Assembly: GCA_021741245.1 (NCBI GenBank)
Contig: JAIOYF010000008.1
Span: 62,001 to 126,000, forward strand
Direction of reading: 5' to 3'
Length of the DNA: 64,000 nucleotides
From: Paracoccaceae bacterium
Lineage (GTDB): Bacteria > Pseudomonadota > Alphaproteobacteria > Rhodobacterales > Rhodobacteraceae
A program made the position numbers and the translations under genes. The notes beneath the pieces are model-generated. The model saw only the letters and a list, made by a program, of their open reading frames with translations. It ran no database searches and had not been told where the DNA came from. The number at the start of each line of letters is the position of its first letter. Position 1 is the first letter of the stretch. Below, one piece after another: positions 33,651 through 41,924 of the stretch.

Positions 33651-33932
33651 GCGGCACCTTCAAATTGGGGGCAGTTTTCGCCCCGGTGATATAGGCCACT
33701 CCATCTTGGCCATCGGTATCGTCCTTGCGCAGGTTGGGCAGGGTGCGTGTACACGCGACCTTCAGCCCATTCACGACGCTTGCCGCACTGCTGCGAGGCC
33801 GCGCCATCAGACCTGCCAAAATCACCGGACCATCCATCCAAGCCTCACCAAAGATCGCCTTTGGGTTGGGCTTCCCGGGCCACAGTCATGTGGTTCAGTG
33901 CAAAGCCATTCATCCCGATCGTCCCCCCCCCC
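33637..33932 (-). pseudogene. Remnant of an isomerase-like gene with a poly-G tract
   Basis: On the minus strand an ATG at 33913 starts MNGFALNHMTVA, which resembles the opening of sugar-phosphate isomerase/epimerase TIM barrels (IolE/IolI type), but the frame stops after 22 codons. Another frame continues to 33637 with EAWMDGPVILAGLMARPRS, then CTRTLPNLRKDDTDGQ, which I do not recognise, and overlaps the SDR start by 14 bp. A run of ten G precedes the ATG. The region looks like one or two broken genes between the LacI gene and the operon. Confidence 0.45.
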
Positions 33933-34042
33933 AAAGTTCTTGAGGCCGGACCCTGAGGCGAGTCGGGGGCCTGCGTCAATTCATGGGGTGCTATTTCCCC
34001 TCATACCTGACGATAATGCGATCAAACCTTGACGAAAACACA

Positions 34043-35074
34043 TCAAACAGATTCGGGCAGATAGAGGTCAGGTTGCAAGAAGTGCTGGCCGGAAACACGC
34101 GGGGCACCGTTGTTGACCGCGTCAACCATCATGGCGGTCATCTCGCCGCAAAGTCGGGCCAGTGGCGTTGAAATCACCATGGCGACATGCCGCGACACAA
34201 GGGCAGAGCGGCTTTCTGGGGTAAGTTCATTGACCACAAGCTGCACCTCGCCCGGCGCGCGCTGCTCTTGCACGGCGGCAATCGCCCCCTCCATGCCGCC
34301 GCCCGCGCAATAGATGCCGCGCAAGTCTGGATGGCGGCCCAAAAGGTCCAAGGTGGCCTCATAAGTCAATTGCCGCGTCTCAAGATTGACCAAGGTATCA
34401 AGGATGGTCAGATCGGGTGCGTATTCGCGGAAATAACTCCGAAACCCGGTTTCACGCAACTCATGCCCATGCCAGCGATAGCCCCCGACAAAGACCGCAA
34501 CCTTGCCCGGCCTGCGGGCCGTTTGCGCGATGATATGGGCGGCGATCCTGCCCACCTTTATGTTGTTAAGCCCCACATAATTGGGGCGAATGCCTTGGGC
34601 AAAGTCATTGAGCATGGCAAAACACGGGATGCCTTTGGCAGCCAGACTGACCACAGCCTCTGTCACATCGGGATGGGTCACGGCGGTTGCGGCAACCGCA
34701 TCGGCGCGCCCGGCCATGCTTTCCATCAACCCGGCGAATTCTGCAGGCGATTGCGAGGTTGAAAACTCGAACACCGCCTGACCGCGCACGCCGGGGGTCT
34801 GGGCCACGGCGTGCTCCATCTCGGCCCGCAAGGCCTGATAGAAGGCTTGGCGTTCCTTGTGCAAGACAAAGCCAAAGCGCATGCGGGGCAGGTCAAGCTG
34901 CACCCTTTGCCCGATCAGTGGGGCCGCGTGATAGCCAATGCGCCGGGCGGCCTCATAAACCCGGTTCGCCGTATCTTCGCGCACCTTTTCACGGGCGTTC
35001 AAGACCCGGTCGACCGTGGCGATTGAAACGCCAGCCGCACGTGCGACATCGGTGATTGTGGGGCGACCGGCCAT
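34043..35074 (-). CDS. LacI family transcriptional regulator
   Basis: This 343-residue regulator has the LacI HTH at residues 6-50 (TITDVARAAGVSIATVDRVLNAR) and a periplasmic-binding-type effector domain with YVGLNNIKVGRIAA and CAGGGMEGAIAAVQ. It resembles the regulators found with inositol loci in alphaproteobacteria. It lies upstream of the inositol operon in the same direction, with a 390-bp gap of remnant DNA. The effector is probably an inositol derivative by context. Short inverted repeats with TTGATG and CATCAA lie upstream of its start and may be its own operators. Confidence 0.88.
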   Translation of the reverse strand: MAGRPTITDVARAAGVSIATVDRVLNAREKVREDTANRVYEAARRIGYHAAPLIGQRVQLDLPRMRFGFVLHKERQAFYQALRAEMEHAVAQTPGVRGQAVFEFSTSQSPAEFAGLMESMAGRADAVAATAVTHPDVTEAVVSLAAKGIPCFAMLNDFAQGIRPNYVGLNNIKVGRIAAHIIAQTARRPGKVAVFVGGYRWHGHELRETGFRSYFREYAPDLTILDTLVNLETRQLTYEATLDLLGRHPDLRGIYCAGGGMEGAIAAVQEQRAPGEVQLVVNELTPESRSALVSRHVAMVISTPLARLCGEMTAMMVDAVNNGAPRVSGQHFLQPDLYLPESV

Positions 35075-35093
35075 GGTGTTCCTGACGAAAAGA

Positions 35094-35139
35094 CATCAAA
35101 TGTGCCTCTCTTGATGATAGGTTTTGATGGGAACATCAA
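35094..35139. promoter_or_regulatory. TTGATG/CATCAA inverted repeats upstream of lacI-type gene
   Basis: CATCAA (35094-35099) faces TTGATG (35111-35116), and TTGATG-GGAA-CATCAA occupies 35124-35139. They lie in the promoter region between the regulator and the divergent Rieske remnant. Further CATCAAA and GATCAAA sites occur near 34022-34051, past the regulator's end. They are candidates for regulator binding. Confidence 0.45.
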
Positions 35140-35142
35140 TCC

Positions 35143-35430
35143 ATGGTGATGGAGAACGCAAGGAAATCCCGTATCACTGACTCATGGCCACGGCTGTTGC
35201 AGACCCCACCACGCAAAGCAGGGTGCATGCCTGCATCCAACACGATCTGCCCGCATGAGGATGTGCATCTGTGCGACGGGTTGGCGATCGGGCATCTCAT
35301 CGAATGCCCCAAGCAAAGCGGCCAGTTCGATTGCCGCACCGGAGACGTGAGGCGCACCCCAGCCTGCCTTGCCCTGCCCACCTATCCCGTCAGGATGGAA
35401 GGGGCGCGCGTGTTTCTGGGGCTCGATTAG
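35143..35430 (+). pseudogene. Rieske ferredoxin (MocE-like) remnant
   Basis: The 95-residue frame contains CPHEDVHLCDGLAIGHLIECP, the middle of a Rieske [2Fe-2S] ferredoxin like MocE, then GQFDCRTGDV and a C-terminal TYPVRMEGARVFL. The first cluster motif C-x-H is present, but the second, normally C-x-x-H, reads CPKQ, so one histidine ligand is missing. The N-terminal part also does not match a normal ferredoxin. It is thus truncated and probably dead. MocE-like ferredoxins serve oxygenases in rhizopine and related catabolism, which fits an inositol neighbourhood. Confidence 0.6.
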
Positions 35431-35472
35431 CGCTGCGGGGTCCTTGGCCGCGCTGGGTGAGGGGCAGGGGGC

Positions 35473-36639
35473 TTACGCTCTGCCACTCTCCGCACGCGCC
35501 AGATGACCAAGGCCCGCAATCACACCGCGCAACTCGGCCAACCCGCGAAGCCGCCCAACCAAGGGATAGCCGGGATGCGTGCCACGCGCGGCATCGTCCA
35601 AAAGCTCATGTCCATGGTCGGGACGATAGGGAATGGCGCGATCAGCCGCCAGAAACGCGGCCAGAACCGCGACCATGTCGGTATCGCCCTCCAGATGCGC
35701 GGCCTCTTCAAAGCTGCCGTCAGGGTCTTTGCGCACATTACGCAGATGGGCGAAATGGGTGCGGCCAGCAAACTCGCGCGCCATGGCAGGCAAATCGTTG
35801 GCGGGGTTTGCGCCAAGGCTTCCGGTGCAAAAAGTCAGGCCATTGGCGGGACTGTCCACAGCGTTCAGGATAAAGCGGATATCCTCGGCATCCGACACGA
35901 TGCGGGGCAGGCCAAGGATATCGCGGGGCGGATCGTCGGGGTGGACACAGAGCTTGATGCCAAGGTCCTCAGCCGCGGGCACGACCTCTTGCAAGAAGCG
36001 CGTGTAATTTGCCCGCAGGGCGTCTTGGTCCAGCCCGTCATAGCCCTGAAGCGCCGCCTTCAGCCCGGCGATATCATAGCGGTCATAGGCACCGGGCAGG
36101 CCCGACATGATGGAATGCAGCAAGGTGGCTTTATCGCTTGCGCTGGCCTGCTGGTGCCAGATGGCCGCCTTTTGCAGTGCCTCAGGCGTGTAATCCGCCT
36201 CTGCCTCGGCACGGCCCAGCATGTAAAGCTCAAACGCGGCCATTTTGGAGGCCTCAAACCGCAGGCAAGACCCACCACGTGCAACGGGGGCCGCAAGGTC
36301 GGTGCGCGTCCAGTCCAGAACGGGCATGAAGTTATAGCAAATCGTCGTCACCCCTTCGGCAGCAAGATTTGCCATCGATTGGCGGTAATTGGCGAAAAGT
36401 GCCGACAAATCGCCGTCGCCGCGCTTGATCCGCTCATGAATGGGCAGGCTTTCGACAACGACCCAGTCAAACCCCGCCGCGCGGATTTCCGCATGTCTGG
36501 CGGCGATGGTGGCGCGGGGCCAGACCTCGCCATAGGGGATTTCGTGCAAGGCTGTCACAATGCCGGTAGCCCCGGTCTGGGCAATCTCGGGCAGGGTGAT
36601 CTTGTCAAACGGTCCGTACCAGCGCCAGCTTTCGATCAT
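35473..36639 (-). CDS. uxuA: Mannonate dehydratase
   Basis: This 388-residue TIM-barrel enzyme dehydrates D-mannonate to 2-keto-3-deoxygluconate. Signatures are SWRWYGPFDKITL at the start, LHEIPYGEVW, TICYNFMPVLDWTRTDL and the metal-site stretches LCVHPDDPPRDILGLPRI and FCTGSLGA, then HFAHLRNV. The frame is open far upstream, but the ATG at 36639 overlaps the uxuB-type stop by four bases and gives normal length. It is the last gene of the uronate operon on this strand. Confidence 0.95.
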   Translation of the reverse strand: MIESWRWYGPFDKITLPEIAQTGATGIVTALHEIPYGEVWPRATIAARHAEIRAAGFDWVVVESLPIHERIKRGDGDLSALFANYRQSMANLAAEGVTTICYNFMPVLDWTRTDLAAPVARGGSCLRFEASKMAAFELYMLGRAEAEADYTPEALQKAAIWHQQASASDKATLLHSIMSGLPGAYDRYDIAGLKAALQGYDGLDQDALRANYTRFLQEVVPAAEDLGIKLCVHPDDPPRDILGLPRIVSDAEDIRFILNAVDSPANGLTFCTGSLGANPANDLPAMAREFAGRTHFAHLRNVRKDPDGSFEEAAHLEGDTDMVAVLAAFLAADRAIPYRPDHGHELLDDAARGTHPGYPLVGRLRGLAELRGVIAGLGHLARAESGRA

Positions 36640-38048
36640 GACAGGGCCTCTATCGCGCCTTTTGCGCCTTTGGTGATGAGGGAGGAATAGGCCATCGCCA
36701 CGCTGCTTTCCAGTCCGGCGGCAAGGTCGGGGGGAAAGACCTCGCGCAGCGCCAAAAGGGCTGCGACCGGATTCGCCGCGATGGCGGCCGTGCGCAGGGG
36801 GGCGGCGAGGGGGTCTTTGACCTCGATCGGCTGGCCCGCAAGGTCTGTGCCGCGCACATAGATCATCCATGCCGCCACGGCGAGCATCAGGCCCCCAGAG
36901 GGGCGGTTTGCGGCAAGATTGGCGGCCAAGGTTCCCAAAATGCGCTGCGGCAATTTCTGGCTGCCATCCATCGCGATTTGCCAGGTGCGGTGGCGAATGG
37001 CCGGGTTGGCATAGCGTGCATGCAACTGTTTGGCATAGGCGGGCAGGCTGGTGCCTTGGGGCGGGGTCAGGGCGGGGATGATCTCGGCCCCCCAAAGATG
37101 GTTCACAAAGCGGTCAAACACCGGGTCTGCCATGCAATCGGCAATCGTCTCATGCCCGGCCAGATAGCCCAGATAGGCCAACGAGGAATGGGTGCCGTTG
37201 AGCATGCGCAGCTTCATATGTTCGAATTGGGTGACATCTTGCACCAGTTGCACGCCCACGCGGCCAAGATCAGGGCGGGCACCGCCCACGAAATCATCCT
37301 CGATCACCCATTGGCGAAAGGGTTCATGCAAGACGGGCCCCGCATCGTGAAACCCCGTAAGGGCGGCCACACGGTCCAGATCTTCGGGCTTTGTTGCGGG
37401 CACAATGCGGTCCACCATGGTCGAGGGAAAGCGACCCTCGGTCGCGATCCAGTCGGCAAGCGCGGGGTCGATCTGGCGCGCAAGGTCCAGCACCACGCCG
37501 CGCACCACCCGCCCGTTTTCTGGCAGGTTGTCGCAGGTCATCACCGTGAACGGCGCCGTGCCGCGCTGACGGCGCAGCTGCAAGGCGCGCACCAGATAGC
37601 CCGGCGCGGATCGGGGCAGGGGCGATGACAGATCATGCACGATGTCGGGGTGATCCGCCTTGAGCCGCCCCGTGCTTGGCTCATGGCAATAGCCCTTTTC
37701 GGTCACGGTCAATGTGACGATCCGAACCACAGGATCGGCCATCGCCTCCAGCACGGCGGCAGGGTCGTCGCGGGCGACAAGCACATCTTGCACAATCTGG
37801 ATATGGCGCGGGGTCTGACCATCGGGGCCAAGCTCCAGCGCCGTATAGGTCCCCCCCTGTGGCGCTAGCTGATCGCGCATTGTGGGCGATTGCAGGCTGA
37901 CCCCAAGGATCCCCCAATCTCCGCCCGAGGCAGCGACCGCCTCATGAATATAGATCGCCCCATGGGCGCGGAAGAAGGCGCCAAGCCCCAGATGGACAAT
38001 GCCAACGGGCAAGGCGGCGGCGGTGCGGGACAGGCGGGGCTGAGTCAT
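36636..38048 (-). CDS. uxuB: Fructuronate reductase (mannitol dehydrogenase family)
   Basis: This 470-residue member of the polyol-specific long-chain dehydrogenase family has the NAD-binding start IVHLGLGAFFRAHGA, the segment TLTVTEKGYCH, TCDNLPENG, and the catalytic lysine region FEHMKLRMLNGTHSSLAYLG. Position between uxuA and the kdu genes makes fructuronate reductase the best assignment; mannitol dehydrogenase is the alternative, because the families cannot be separated by motif alone. The ATG at 38048 follows the palindrome doublet. Its stop is coupled to uxuA (ATGA). Confidence 0.88.
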   Translation of the reverse strand: MTQPRLSRTAAALPVGIVHLGLGAFFRAHGAIYIHEAVAASGGDWGILGVSLQSPTMRDQLAPQGGTYTALELGPDGQTPRHIQIVQDVLVARDDPAAVLEAMADPVVRIVTLTVTEKGYCHEPSTGRLKADHPDIVHDLSSPLPRSAPGYLVRALQLRRQRGTAPFTVMTCDNLPENGRVVRGVVLDLARQIDPALADWIATEGRFPSTMVDRIVPATKPEDLDRVAALTGFHDAGPVLHEPFRQWVIEDDFVGGARPDLGRVGVQLVQDVTQFEHMKLRMLNGTHSSLAYLGYLAGHETIADCMADPVFDRFVNHLWGAEIIPALTPPQGTSLPAYAKQLHARYANPAIRHRTWQIAMDGSQKLPQRILGTLAANLAANRPSGGLMLAVAAWMIYVRGTDLAGQPIEVKDPLAAPLRTAAIAANPVAALLALREVFPPDLAAGLESSVAMAYSSLITKGAKGAIEALS

Positions 38049-38069
38049 TGTATCGGTTCCGGTGGTGCA

Positions 38070-38113
38070 CAATTTCCTTGCAAGGAAATTGCAAATTTCT
38101 TCAAAGAAATTTG
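38070..38113. repeat. Two adjacent 22-bp palindromes (kduD-uxuB)
   Basis: The first (38070-38091) is perfect with the arm CAATTTCCTTG. The second (38092-38113) has arms starting CAAATTTCTT with an imperfect centre. The layout and sequence mirror the doublet at 27183-27226. It lies between kduD and uxuB, so it may set relative expression by RNA folding. Confidence 0.8.
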
Positions 38114-38129
38114 GAGCGCGCGCAAGGGG

Positions 38130-38858
38130 TCAACGGGCAAGCCAACCCCCATCGACATTCAGCACCGCCCCATGGATATAGGTCGCGGCGGGGGAGGCAA
38201 GGAAGACAGCCGTCTCGCCAATATCCTCTGGCCTGCCCCAACGCCCGGCCGGAATCCGCTCCAGAATGGCTTTTGAACGGTCTGGATCGGCGCGCAGGGC
38301 TTGGGTATTGTTGGTCTCGATATAGCCGGGGGCGATGGCGTTGACGTTGATCCCCCGCGCCGCCCATTCATTGGCCAGCAGTTTGGTGATCCCGGCCACC
38401 CCATGTTTTGATGCGGTGTAAGAGGGCACGCGGATGCCACCCTGAAAGGACAATAGCGACGCGATGTTGACGATCCGCCCTGTGCCCTTGCGCGCAAAGA
38501 CCGCTTTTGCAAAGGCCTGACAGGTAAAGAATGTGGCCTTGAGGTTCACATCCATCACCGCATCCCAGTCTTCCTCGGTGAAGTCCACACTGTCGGCGCG
38601 GCGGATGATGCCGGCGTTATTGACCAGAACATCAATCTTCCTGTCTGCGAACACTTCTTTCGCGGCTGTCGGATCAGCGAAATCAAGCGCAATCTCCTCG
38701 CCCCCCGTCAGCGCGACGGTCTGCGCGCAAGAGGATCGCCCGGCGGCAATCACATGCGCGCCCGCCCGTGCCATGGCCGTGGCGATGGCCTGACCGATGC
38801 CGGTATTCGCCCCTGTCACAAGGGCGGTCTGACCGGTCAGCGAGAAGGGATTGGTCAC
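38130..38858 (-). CDS. kduD: 2-Deoxy-D-gluconate 3-dehydrogenase / KduD
   Basis: This 242-residue short-chain dehydrogenase reduces 2,5-diketo-3-deoxygluconate to 2-keto-3-deoxygluconate. It has TGANTGIG at the cofactor site, NNAGIIRRADSVDFTEEDWD typical of KduD, a catalytic YTASKHG, and a C-terminal HGAVLNVDGGWLAR. The start is GTG at 38858 and overlaps the kduI stop by four bases, so the two steps of the pathway are coupled. No frame damage is visible. Confidence 0.93.
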   Translation of the reverse strand: MTNPFSLTGQTALVTGANTGIGQAIATAMARAGAHVIAAGRSSCAQTVALTGGEEIALDFADPTAAKEVFADRKIDVLVNNAGIIRRADSVDFTEEDWDAVMDVNLKATFFTCQAFAKAVFARKGTGRIVNIASLLSFQGGIRVPSYTASKHGVAGITKLLANEWAARGINVNAIAPGYIETNNTQALRADPDRSKAILERIPAGRWGRPEDIGETAVFLASPAATYIHGAVLNVDGGWLAR

Positions 38859-39679
38859 CGAAGATCCTCCATCGCGACGCTTTCAACATCGCGGTAGTCC
38901 ACATTGTCACCCGCCATCGCCCAGATAAAGCTGTAAGAGGACGTGCCCGCCCCGCAATGGATCGACCATGGCGGCGACAGGGCCGCCTCTTCATTGGCGA
39001 TGACCAGATGGCGCGTCTCTTGTGGCTCCCCCATGAAATGGAACACGCGCTGGCCGTCGGGAATGTCGAAATAAAGATAGGCCTCCATCCGGCGGTCATG
39101 CAGATGGGCGGGCATTGTGTTCCAGACCGATCCGCCGTGGAACTGGGTATAGCCCAGCACCAGCTGGCAGCTTTCCATCACCTCGGGGTGGATGAACTGG
39201 TTGATGGTGCGGTGATTGGCGGTCTCAGCCGCACCAAGGGTCAGCTTCTTTGCCTCCTCCAGCCGTACCAGACGCGCGGGCAGGGTGCGATGCGCCGGGC
39301 AAGAGGTGATGTAGAACCGACCCTGTCCCGCAAAGGTCACCTGACCTGCGCCCATCGGCAGATAAAGCACATCGCCCTTGGACATTGCATAGGTTTCGCC
39401 CGCCGCCGTGACGCTGCCATCGCCGCCGATATTGACCACGCCCATCTCACGCCGATCCAAGATGCTGGGGGTCCCGCATTGCTTGACCTGATCGAGCACC
39501 AAAGTTCTGTCCGCTGGCACGGCCCCCCCGACAATCATCCTGTCGTAATGGGTGTAGATCAGGCGGATCTGGCCATCTTGAAACATCCCCTCGCCCTGAA
39601 AATTGGCGCGCAGGGCGCTGGTGTCCATGCCCTTTGCCTCATTGGCTGAAATGGCTTGGCGGGTTTCAACGATCAGCAT
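38855..39679 (-). CDS. kduI: 5-dehydro-4-deoxy-D-glucuronate isomerase
   Basis: This 274-residue cupin-fold isomerase converts 5-keto-4-deoxyuronate (from unsaturated uronates) to 2,5-diketo-3-deoxygluconate. Signatures are YTHYDRMIVGGAVP near the N-terminus, ILDRREMGVVNIGG, and the metal site NTMPAHLHDRRMEAYLYFD, then FIWAMAGDNVDYRDV at the end. Length is normal (about 278). It lies 12 bp downstream of kdgF and is coupled to kduD. Confidence 0.95.
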   Translation of the reverse strand: MLIVETRQAISANEAKGMDTSALRANFQGEGMFQDGQIRLIYTHYDRMIVGGAVPADRTLVLDQVKQCGTPSILDRREMGVVNIGGDGSVTAAGETYAMSKGDVLYLPMGAGQVTFAGQGRFYITSCPAHRTLPARLVRLEEAKKLTLGAAETANHRTINQFIHPEVMESCQLVLGYTQFHGGSVWNTMPAHLHDRRMEAYLYFDIPDGQRVFHFMGEPQETRHLVIANEEAALSPPWSIHCGAGTSSYSFIWAMAGDNVDYRDVESVAMEDLR

Positions 39680-39691
39680 AGGGCAGTCCTT

Positions 39692-39997
39692 TCACAGAAA
39701 ATCATCGCGGCGGGGGGTAAACCCGTCGATCAGGGTGCCGGGTTCAAGGCAGAGGCAGCCATGTTCGGCGTGGCTTGGCACGACAAAGGCATCGCCCGGG
39801 CCCACCTCAAAGCTGCGATCCGCCACAGTAAAGCGAAAGCGGCCCGATTGCACATAGGTGGATTGCACATGTGGGTGGCTGTGCAACGCGCCGATCGCGC
39901 CGATGGCCGCAAAGCGAAAGGCCACTGTCATCAGGGCCGGGTCGTCGGCCAGAACCTGCCGCGTGACGTTCTCACCTGTGCTGACGATGGGATACAT
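39692..39997 (-). CDS. kdgF: KdgF-like cupin (uronate ring opening)
   Basis: This 101-residue small cupin has the metal motif HSHPHVQSTYV and the second histidine in PSHAEHGCLCLEPG, as in KdgF, which linearises 4,5-unsaturated uronates before KduI. AGGAGG precedes the ATG. The location directly upstream of kduI supports the assignment. A general cupin of unknown role is the alternative. Confidence 0.85.
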   Translation of the reverse strand: MYPIVSTGENVTRQVLADDPALMTVAFRFAAIGAIGALHSHPHVQSTYVQSGRFRFTVADRSFEVGPGDAFVVPSHAEHGCLCLEPGTLIDGFTPRRDDFL

Positions 39998-40006
39998 ACG
40001 GCCCTC

Positions 40007-41287
40007 CTAGTGGAACAGTGACGGCAGCCACAGTGACAGCGCCGGGATATAGGTGACAAGCATCAAGGTCGCGAAGGCGGCCCCGTAAAAAGGCCAGATC
40101 GTGCGCACGGCCTGCCAGACCGAGATCCGCCCGACGGCACATCCAACGAACAACACCGCACCCACCGGGGGGGTGCACAGCCCGATCCCAAGGTTGAGGA
40201 TCAAGATGACCCCGAAATGCACCGGATCAATGCCAAAGGCCATAGCCACGGGCAGGAAGATTGGTGTGGTGATCACGATCAGCGGCGCCATATCCATGAA
40301 GGTGCCAAGGATCAGCAGCATCACGTTGATCAGCAACAGAATGATGATCGGGTTTTGGCTGACGCTTTGCATCAGCGCAACCATGGCCGTTGGCACCTTG
40401 AGAAAGGCCAAAAGCCAGCCGAAACTTGCCGCACAACCAATCACCATCAAGACCATGGCCGTGGTGCGGACGGCGGCCTTTACGGCGGCCACAAACTCCA
40501 CCCAGCCCATGGTGCGATAGGCAAGGGTGGTGACGGCCAAGGCATAGAGGGCGGCGATGCACGAGGACTCGCTTGCCGTAAAGATGCCCGAGCGTACACC
40601 ACCAAAGATGATCGCGATCAGCAAGATGCCGGGGATGGCGTTGATCAGCAATTGCCCCAGCATCGACCAGCCCGGAAAGGCCTCGGTCGGGTAATTCCGA
40701 CGCCGCGCCACGAACCATGCAGCCACGGCCAGCGACAGCGCCAGTAGAAGACCGGGAATGATGCCCGCCGTGAACAGGTCGGCAATGGAAATCCGCCCCC
40801 CCGCCGAGATGGAATAGATGATCATATTGTGCGAGGGCGGGATCATCAATGCGATGATGGCGCTGGTCACGGTGATGTTCACCGCATAATCCACGTCATA
40901 GCCGCGCTCTTTCATCTGGGGGATCATCAGGCCCCCAATGGCCGAGGCATCAGCCGCCGCCGAGCCCGATATCCCGCCAAACAGCAGCGATGAGGCGATA
41001 TTGACCTGCCCCAAACCGCCCTTGAAATGCCCGACCGCCGCCCCTGCAACGGCGATCAAGCGCCGGGCAATGTCGCCACGCACCATCACCTCACCGGCAA
41101 AGATGAAAAACGGAATGGCCATCAGCGCAAACACCGAAACCCCGGAATTCAGGCGCTGAAACACCACCATGGGTGGCAGGCCAAGGTAGGCCACGGTCGC
41201 GAAACTGGCCACGCCAAGGCAAAAGGCAACGGGCGTGCCAATGGCCAGAAGGAGGCCAAAGGTGCCAAAAAGAACCCAAAGTTCCAT
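40007..41287 (-). CDS. dctM: TRAP transporter large permease (DctM-type)
   Basis: This 426-residue inner-membrane protein with about a dozen hydrophobic segments has the DctM family motifs GGISGSAAADASAIGG, IPPSHNMIIYSISAGG, LLAFLKVPTAMVALM and NLGIGLCTPPVGAVLFVG. It transports the substrate with sodium coupling together with DctQ and DctP. It is followed after nine bases by kdgF and preceded by dctQ with three bases between, so the transporter is part of the uronate operon. The substrate is therefore likely a hexuronate or unsaturated uronate. Confidence 0.93.
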   Translation of the reverse strand: MELWVLFGTFGLLLAIGTPVAFCLGVASFATVAYLGLPPMVVFQRLNSGVSVFALMAIPFFIFAGEVMVRGDIARRLIAVAGAAVGHFKGGLGQVNIASSLLFGGISGSAAADASAIGGLMIPQMKERGYDVDYAVNITVTSAIIALMIPPSHNMIIYSISAGGRISIADLFTAGIIPGLLLALSLAVAAWFVARRRNYPTEAFPGWSMLGQLLINAIPGILLIAIIFGGVRSGIFTASESSCIAALYALAVTTLAYRTMGWVEFVAAVKAAVRTTAMVLMVIGCAASFGWLLAFLKVPTAMVALMQSVSQNPIIILLLINVMLLILGTFMDMAPLIVITTPIFLPVAMAFGIDPVHFGVILILNLGIGLCTPPVGAVLFVGCAVGRISVWQAVRTIWPFYGAAFATLMLVTYIPALSLWLPSLFH

Positions 41288-41290
41288 GAT

Positions 41291-41815
41291 TTATGCCTTT
41301 TCCAAATCGTCTTCGCCAAAGCGGGCGGTGGGCAGTCCGGCCGCACGTCGGGCGATCCGTTCCAGAGAAAACAGCACCATCAGCACGCCGCCTCCGAAAA
41401 GTGGCATGAAATCCACCGCCCCCGAGACGCCAAGCGTGGGCAATTGCACACCCGCCGCCGAAGCCATCAGTTGCCAGCCATACCAGACCATGCCCGCGCC
41501 AAAACCCGTCACCACGATGTCGGACAGGGTATAAAGCACCAGCTTGCCCCGTTCAGGCACCAAATACAGCAGCACGTCAAAGGACAGATGATACCCTTCG
41601 CGGATGCCGACAGCGGCCCCCAGAAAGATGAACCAGCCCATCAAAATCACGGCAGCGGGTTCGCTCCAGATGATGGAATCGTTCAAGACGTATCGGAAAA
41701 ATACCTGCGCCCCGATGATCAGGGTCATCAGCACCAGACCTGTTCCTGCCAGCCAAAGTGCCGCGCTGGCCACATGGCCAAGGCCTACGGCAAGCCGTCT
41801 CATGGTGCCTTGCAT
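41291..41815 (-). CDS. dctQ: TRAP transporter small permease (DctQ-type)
   Basis: This 174-residue membrane protein has four hydrophobic segments and the typical DctQ core: LIIGAQVFFRYVLNDSIIWSEP (as QVFFRYVLNDS and WSEPAAVILMGW), with GAAVGIREGYHLSFD. It pairs with DctM in the inner membrane. The ATG at 41815 is used; an ATG four codons later is possible. A GC-rich hairpin separates it from dctP upstream. Confidence 0.9.
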   Translation of the reverse strand: MQGTMRRLAVGLGHVASAALWLAGTGLVLMTLIIGAQVFFRYVLNDSIIWSEPAAVILMGWFIFLGAAVGIREGYHLSFDVLLYLVPERGKLVLYTLSDIVVTGFGAGMVWYGWQLMASAAGVQLPTLGVSGAVDFMPLFGGGVLMVLFSLERIARRAAGLPTARFGEDDLEKA

Positions 41816-41883
41816 TCGAAAATCCCCGCAAAAACCCGCGTTTCACCTTGGGCTTGCTGTGTTGCTAAGTCTCATGATCCGAA

Positions 41884-41902
41884 CCGGGGCGATGTGCCCC
41901 GG
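41884..41902 (-). promoter_or_regulatory. GC hairpin between dctP and dctQ
   Basis: CCGGGGC (41884-41890) and GCCCCGG (41896-41902) form a 7-bp stem with a 5-nt loop between the binding-protein gene and the permease genes. Such hairpins often raise binding-protein messenger over permease by partial termination or protection from decay. There is no T-run on the transcribed strand, so full termination is unlikely. Confidence 0.5.
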
Positions 41903-41924
41903 CCCGGGCCTTTTGGCGTGCCGA

